64,000 nucleotides of DNA, taken from the NCBI GenBank assembly GCA_051453625.1, contig JBOZIK010000001.1:30412173-30476172 (forward strand). The letters run 5' to 3'. The notes beneath the pieces were generated by a model. That model did no database searches, was not told the origin of the DNA, and was given only the letters and a program-made list of their open reading frames with translations. The DNA is from Welwitschia mirabilis. Its lineage: Eukaryota > Gnetophyta > Gnetopsida > Welwitschiales. The position numbers and the translations under genes are program-made. Below, piece by piece: positions 58,888 to 64,000 of this stretch (its first letter is position 1; each line of letters begins with the position of its first letter).

Positions 58888-61807
58888 ATGGCTACTTATT
58901 ACCAGGGCTCCAGTGTCCAGACAGACAATACTCAAACCCTTCACTTATTGAACACCGGGGGAGGAGCAGCTTATGCAGCGGCAGGAGGAGGCGGAGCAGG
59001 GTACTCGGAAGCAGCAGCAGCAGTAGCAGCGGGCAACATGATCCTGCTGAACCACCCAACGTCTGCAGGAAACCACCCCTCACAGCACTTTTTAGGAATT
59101 CCGTTCGCAACGCAACAGGCTGCAGCCGCAGGTGTTTCCTCTCTCGCGAATCCGTCTGCGTCGCAGCAAGATCTGAATTCGAGCATTCTTGCTGCGTCAC
59201 GAATGGGTAACCACGCTTACGGTCTCTGGAGAAACAGAGGAAGCGAGCTCAGTTTTATGGGAGCCCCGGGAGGAAGTAACCAGAGCCTTGCAGCGCAGCT
59301 TAACGAGTCTGCAAACATGGGCGATATTTCGCAGTCGCAGTCGCAGATGGGGTTAAGAAGAGCAGCTGCCAGCATGCAGGAGCAACAGACATCTGCTGCC
59401 ATGCTCACCAATGGAGGTCTGAGTCTTCAGTCGGAGCATTCACCGCACACTTCGTCTGCAGTAGCGCATGGGCAGGGTCTTTCGCTGAGCCTCTCTTCGC
59501 AGCAGCCACTGTCTTTCCAGAATAACGATTCTGATATCAACAACTGCCCTGCCATATCTGCTGCGACCACTTCTGAGGATGAAATGTTCAGGGCGGACAG
59601 AAACGCCGGCAAGTGGAATAGCGCCTTCAGATCGCCTTCGTCCAGGGACGGCGTCCTGGGAGCCGATTTTGGATACGCGGCTTCGTTTCACGGTGCTGGA
59701 CCCAGCAAACAGCAACAGCTGCAGCATCTGGAATCGGTTGCAGCAGGAGGAGTTGGAGGGTTTTCTGGGAATGGTGGGTTGTTGGGTTCGAAGTATTTGA
59801 AGGCTGCACAGCAGTTGCTGGAAGAGGTTGTGAACGTTGGGCGAGTCTCCAAGTCGGAGTCGAGAAAGCAGGAAGGATGTAAGCCTCAGTCATGGATCGG
59901 AAGCTCTGCGAGTAAAGAAAACAGCGTTACTGAGGGGGGCGGTGGAGATGGGGCTGCGCCGGAGTTGACACCTGCGGAGAGGCAAGAACTGCAAATGAAG
60001 AAAGGGAAACTTATTGCCATGCTTGATGAGGTCGGTTTTACTTTCGAATTTGGTTTTTTGCAAAAACTGGATTAAGTTTGCTTTATCGGTTTTGTGTTCT
60101 ACATTAGGATATCTGTAAGAGGCCTTTACCCATCAGAATTTCTGTGAGTAAAAAGCATGTATTGTTTTCGAGTGTTTTGAATTTATGGTTTCGCGTACCG
60201 CAACCTGTTGCAGGTTGATCAGAGGTACAGACAATATTACCAGCAAATGCAGATTGTGGTGAACTCGTTTGAAACTGCGGCTGGATTCGGAGCGGCACGA
60301 ACATACACGGCAGTTGCGCTGCAGACCATTTCGAGGCATTTTAGGTGTCTGAGAGACGCAATCAGTGGGCAGATAAAGGCCACAAGCAAAGCTTTGGGGG
60401 AGGACGACTCCGCCGCCGGCGGCAAAGGTGAAACTTCTCGCCTGCGATTCGTGGACCAGCAGTTGAGACAGCAGAGGGCTTTGCAACAACTGGGTATGAT
60501 TCAACAGCATGCCTGGCGCCCTCAAAGGGGTCTTCCAGAGCGATCCGTTTCAGTACTCAGGACCTGGCTCTTTGAACACTTTCTGCACCCGTAAGTGTCC
60601 TCTGAAACTTCTTCATTCATAAAATCTCGGAACTAGTTTCGTGGATAGATGTCATTGGTTCAGTGTGTTTTTTCTGCTGCTACAGATACCCAAAAGACGC
60701 AGACAAGATTATGCTCGCCAAAAAGACCGGCCTCAGCAGAAACCAGGTATGAACGACACCAGAAACGAAATTTGGGATCAATATTTTAAGATTTGAGGCC
60801 CCGTTGAAAAAGAGCTGAGCCGAATCATGATGCCCAATTGTTGCTCATGCGTGTCCCGGTGTGCAGTTTTATAACGCTAATGAACGTTTGAATGAACACA
60901 GGTGTCCAACTGGTTCATCAATGCGCGCGTAAGGCTGTGGAAGCCCATGGTGGAAGAAATGTATCTGGAGGAATTGAAAGAGTCCGAGGCAGAACGCGCC
61001 TCCAATGACAAATCTGGAAAGGAAGCCAGCGATAATAATAAGAAAGAGGATTCTGCTTCGGCCAAAGGCGCTACCCACGACTCCACTTCTGCAACCAAAT
61101 CCGAAAACGCTTTCAACGTTAACAACAGTAACAACAACAGTCACAGAAATCAAGCATTTGTGATGGCAGGAGGCACCGACGACAGTCAAATTTATAGTGA
61201 AGTGGACAACGATGGAATCAGAAATGCCCAACAGCAGATGAAAAAGCCCAGAACCTGCAATGGAGTTCAGGATTCTGCTCCGCTTCTTTCACCCAACATG
61301 AGCGTGGATGTTGACCTCAAATCCGACGAAACAAACAGCGCTGAATTCGCTGCAGAAAACAACAAATTCAGCGAACAGAGACACCACAACAGTAACAGCA
61401 ACGCTGCTGAAGATTTCACTCTGCTTCACAACGGAATGCTTCATGCCAACAATTCCAGTGAGAACGCAGCCGGTTTTGGGTCGTATCCGTTGGGAGATCT
61501 CAGCAGGTTTGGCCAAGCGGGAGGCACATTTGCGCCCAGATTCACTCCGACAGGCGGAGTTTCGCTCACTTTGGGTCTGCAACATGCCGATGGACTGTCG
61601 TTGCAGGGAAACCAGCACAGTTTCCTTTCAGCGCAGAACCTCGGATTGGGCAACAGAAGACATGACCTCGCTGGAACTTCGACAACAGATTACTGCAACA
61701 TGGATTCCTCCGCGGCCCACCCGCATCCGCACGCCGTTGCTGCAAGCATCTATGACAATCTGGGTTTTCAAAACCAGAAGCGCTTCGCCACTCAGCTTAT
61801 GCATTGA
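58888..61807 (+). CDS. BEL1-like (BELL class TALE) homeodomain transcription factor, 4 exons, 828 aa
   Basis: Exons 58,888-60,030, 60,214-60,590, 60,686-60,746 and 60,902-61,807 join in frame with GT...AG introns of 183, 95 and 155 bp. Visible parts, by residue: Ala/Gly-rich N-terminus 24-49; GLSLSLS motif 197-203; SKY box 301-317 ([19 protein letters not shown]); BELL domain about 359-436; TALE homeodomain about 483-545, with the PYP loop (507-509) and recognition helix [10 protein letters not shown] (531-540). Lysine/acidic and Asn-rich linkers follow, then VSLTLGL (747-753) and a C-terminus ending RFATQLMH. The start has G at -3 and +4. BELL proteins dimerise with KNOX proteins through SKY/BELL, enter the nucleus and bind TGAC sites in meristem, leaf and reproductive development. 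The C-terminal region most resembles the BLH1/BLH2-type group. No stop or frameshift interrupts it. It is longer than typical Arabidopsis members. An exact orthologue cannot be assigned. Confidence 0.95.
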
Positions 61808-62342
61808 TTGATTTTGATTGATTGATTTGTGCATCCATCCATCCGTCTTTCTTTCTCGGCTTTCAGAAATGGAAGGAAAGAAGGGCCATTGGGCGTTCTG
61901 TAAACTCAAGTGATAACTATTGTTGCAAGTGAGAGCTCTGTATAGTCTATGATGATGATGTTAGGGTTTTAGGAGGGATAGATTCTTAATTAATATTTGA
62001 TTAAAAGTATAGATATCCTCTTTTTCCATGCCAAGGGCGAAAAGAGGAGGCCTCTGTAACATATGGCGAGTGAGAGATTAAAGAAGAAGAAGAAGAATGC
62101 ATGTGCTGCTGCTGCTGCTTCTTCCATTGCAACCTCTGCAAATCCATGGAGAGGGTCGCTGTAGGTGATTATTCATGTAATTCACCATAGAATTACTTAG
62201 CTATAGAAAATCTTATTTCTATTTTTGATTCAGTTGAATAGATTCCAAGGGTATTATGATCCGACCGCTTATTTCTCAAAAATAATCATCTGCCTGTGAT
62301 AAACATGGGCATTTCCATAAGCCTCATATTTGAAGGAATAAA
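61808..62342 (+). other. Probable 3' UTR of the BELL gene
   Basis: After the TGA come TGAT and CATC repeats, then a CU-rich tract, GTCTTTCTTTCTC, at 61,845-61,857. Further on are short AAG and GCT runs near 62,084-62,120. AATAAA at 62,337-62,342 is a plausible polyadenylation signal, though earlier AT-rich signals near 61,990 could serve. Transcript ends cannot be proven. Confidence 0.4.
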
Positions 62343-63924
62343 TCTCCATGCTGTTTTTGCCCTGGAAAATGGAAAGCAATTTAAATGATTGATTTCTATT
62401 TTTTGGTTCTTAGTTGGTGCCCGTGTTCTATTATCACTCTAATTATGAAAGTGAAAACTGATTGGAATTTAATTAGGCTAGAAGATCCGATGGGTCTGCA
62501 AAATGAGAACAAGGTTCTTTCTATGTATGCAACATTTTGTTGAAGTGCTTTCACAAACATTAAAAAAATGTCACTTTAGTAGTTTTTAATTGTTTCTGAA
62601 ACTGATATTCAAAGTGATGGATATTATTTTATGTCTGAAGACCCACAAGATCTATTCAACTGTGTTTATTTACATTTTATGGAACTACAAAATTGATTCA
62701 ATAGAAGGAATCATAACTATAGGGTGCATTTGCAGGACTTTGTGTATTTTTTTTGTGTAATTTTTCATCTGGTTCTCAAAAGTCATGCAAGTTTTTTGTG
62801 TGAATTTCTCATCCGAAAGAGAGGAGAGTTGAGAAGTGTCAACTTCTTATTATAGTTATCATTGTTTTCATATTCATGTATCTTGTATGTTCCTGCATCT
62901 CATATGTAAAGCTTCGATGAAAGTGTTGCTATGGTGTTGAGCTCCTTTCTTGGTTAAAATTTTAGTAAGGCTTAAGCATATATATAAAGATCCAAAATAG
63001 TTTGATGCATATGTTAGTATTACAAAATATAAAATATGGTAGTCTCTTTCTTTGTTGGTTTCCTAAAGTATCTATCCTCTGCTATCGAGTTCTAGACCAA
63101 ATAAAATGTAAGCTTATCAGAATGTATGATCATCCTTGTCGGTCCTAATACTAAGCTTTAGGACTAAAAAAACAAAAAGATAGACAAAGAGACTAATTCT
63201 CTTCTTGTAGGTAGTTTCTAAAAAAACTTCAGCTATTGTCTGTTCATCTTTGTTTTGTTCATTGACAAGATGAGAAGTGGATTGGATAATTGCATTACAT
63301 CAAGGCACTGGTCTACTCTATTAACAAATGCAATGCAAAGACTAATAGTCTTTGTTATGCCGATGTGCTATGCTTAGATTAATACGGTATGTTTGATATC
63401 AAGAAAACTGATGATTGATGATACCAGCCTATGAAGGTGAAGTTGGGGGGTAAAACAAATGTGTGGATCAAGAATAAGCCAAAAAAGATAAAAATAAATA
63501 TCATAATTGTAAAGGTATAATGGTGTAATGGTAACAGGGAAAGTAATTTTTCAGCAGTACAACATGGTCATACATCTTTCCTATTACTAACAACCAAAAT
63601 AATAGGGCATGCATATCCATCTATACATCAAGGTTGAGGTTTTATCTGTTTATAAGTCCCAATCTTACTATCACAAATAAGTGGTTATGTTTTCACATTT
63701 ACTGATACAATTATAATGTTACTAACTTAAGTTATAGATAATAGGACTTTAGTATTAGGAATATTAATGTTTACACTTTTCATAGATAATACCTAGTCGA
63801 TTATTTTCATAGAGGAATACTACAATATCCCATTTTCCAAATTTTGAAATGTTTAAAAATGGCTATTAGTTCAATGCATGCAAGCGTGATGGGAATAACT
63901 GCTAGTATGGTTATACTAGCTTAG

Positions 63925-63978
<54 letters not shown>

Positions 63979-64000
63979 TTTTTCGATATTTATCAATTTT
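62343..64000. other. AT-rich intergenic sequence
   Basis: Composition returns to the AT-rich, CpG-poor background. I see no gene or clear transposon domain. A perfect short hairpin (GCTAGTAT-GGTT-ATACTAGC) lies at 63,901-63,920. Confidence 0.5.
63930..63976. repeat. (TA)n microsatellite
   Basis: About 23 uninterrupted TA dinucleotides. Confidence 0.95.

Noticed and set aside
58892-59893. Several antisense and shifted ORFs over BELL exon 1
   Set aside because: Shadows of GC-rich codons in the real exon.
61289-61909. Antisense and shifted ORFs over BELL exon 4
   Set aside because: Shadows of the coding frame; no independent start context or domain.
1-64000. CRISPR arrays, bacterial operons, tRNA or rRNA genes
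   Set aside because: No regular spacer array, no ribosome-binding-site-led gene runs and no tRNA-like or rRNA sequence was seen; the window is plant nuclear DNA.

Overview
This is eukaryotic, land-plant nuclear DNA. One intact gene, a BEL1-like (BELL class, TALE) homeobox gene, sits at the right end of a window that is otherwise mostly old, degraded retrotransposon sequence. The transposon-rich parts (1-49,000 and beyond about 62,350) are extremely AT-rich and CpG-poor. Most in-frame stops in the transposon frames lie where a CAG, CAA, CGA or TGG codon would be expected, the signature of long-term methylated-cytosine deamination. A large, slowly purged, AT-rich retroelement fraction next to a compact CpG-retaining gene suggests a gymnosperm. 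A gnetophyte such as Welwitschia is my best guess from composition, but this is inference and no species can be fixed from the sequence. Nine runs of N are assembly gaps.

Region 1 (1-18,480): remnants of Ty3/gypsy elements. A decayed integrase tail starts the window. Three copies of an Athila-like, apparently gag/pol-less (LARD-like) element follow. Copy 1 is partial. Copy 2 (about 4,469-11,047) has two direct LTRs and a decayed tRNA-Asp-type primer site. Copy 3 (about 12,237-18,475) is inverted. A minus-strand Ty1/copia integrase lies between copies 2 and 3.

Region 2 (18,484-31,690): a second gypsy family. It has a very long LTR (about 4.1 kb including a gap), a tRNA-Met-type primer site and a gag. 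The gag is broken inside its zinc knuckle by inverted copies of the same LTR. Beyond them lies a decayed pol with reverse transcriptase, RNase H, a second archaeal-type RNase H and integrase.

Region 3 (32,660-49,005): nested copia elements. A small copia (5' LTR near 32,662, gag at 47,880-48,590, truncated 3' LTR at 48,762-49,005) is split by a large SIRE/Maximus-like copia (LTRs 33,922-35,555 and 46,107-47,606). That element carries an inserted LINE (about 40,283-43,580), whose reading frame continues about 400 codons past the usual C-terminal zinc finger of plant L1 elements.

Region 4 (49,006-62,350): a GC- and CpG-richer island. About 9.6 kb without a convincing ORF, rich in simple repeats and candidate transcription-factor sites, leads into the BELL gene (ATG 58,888, stop 61,807; four exons; 828 codons). 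The remaining 1.6 kb is AT-rich sequence ending in a long (TA)n run. BELL proteins pair with KNOX homeodomain proteins and bind TGAC cores. The upstream island contains clusters of TTGAC and TGAC, so auto- or cross-regulation is a testable idea.
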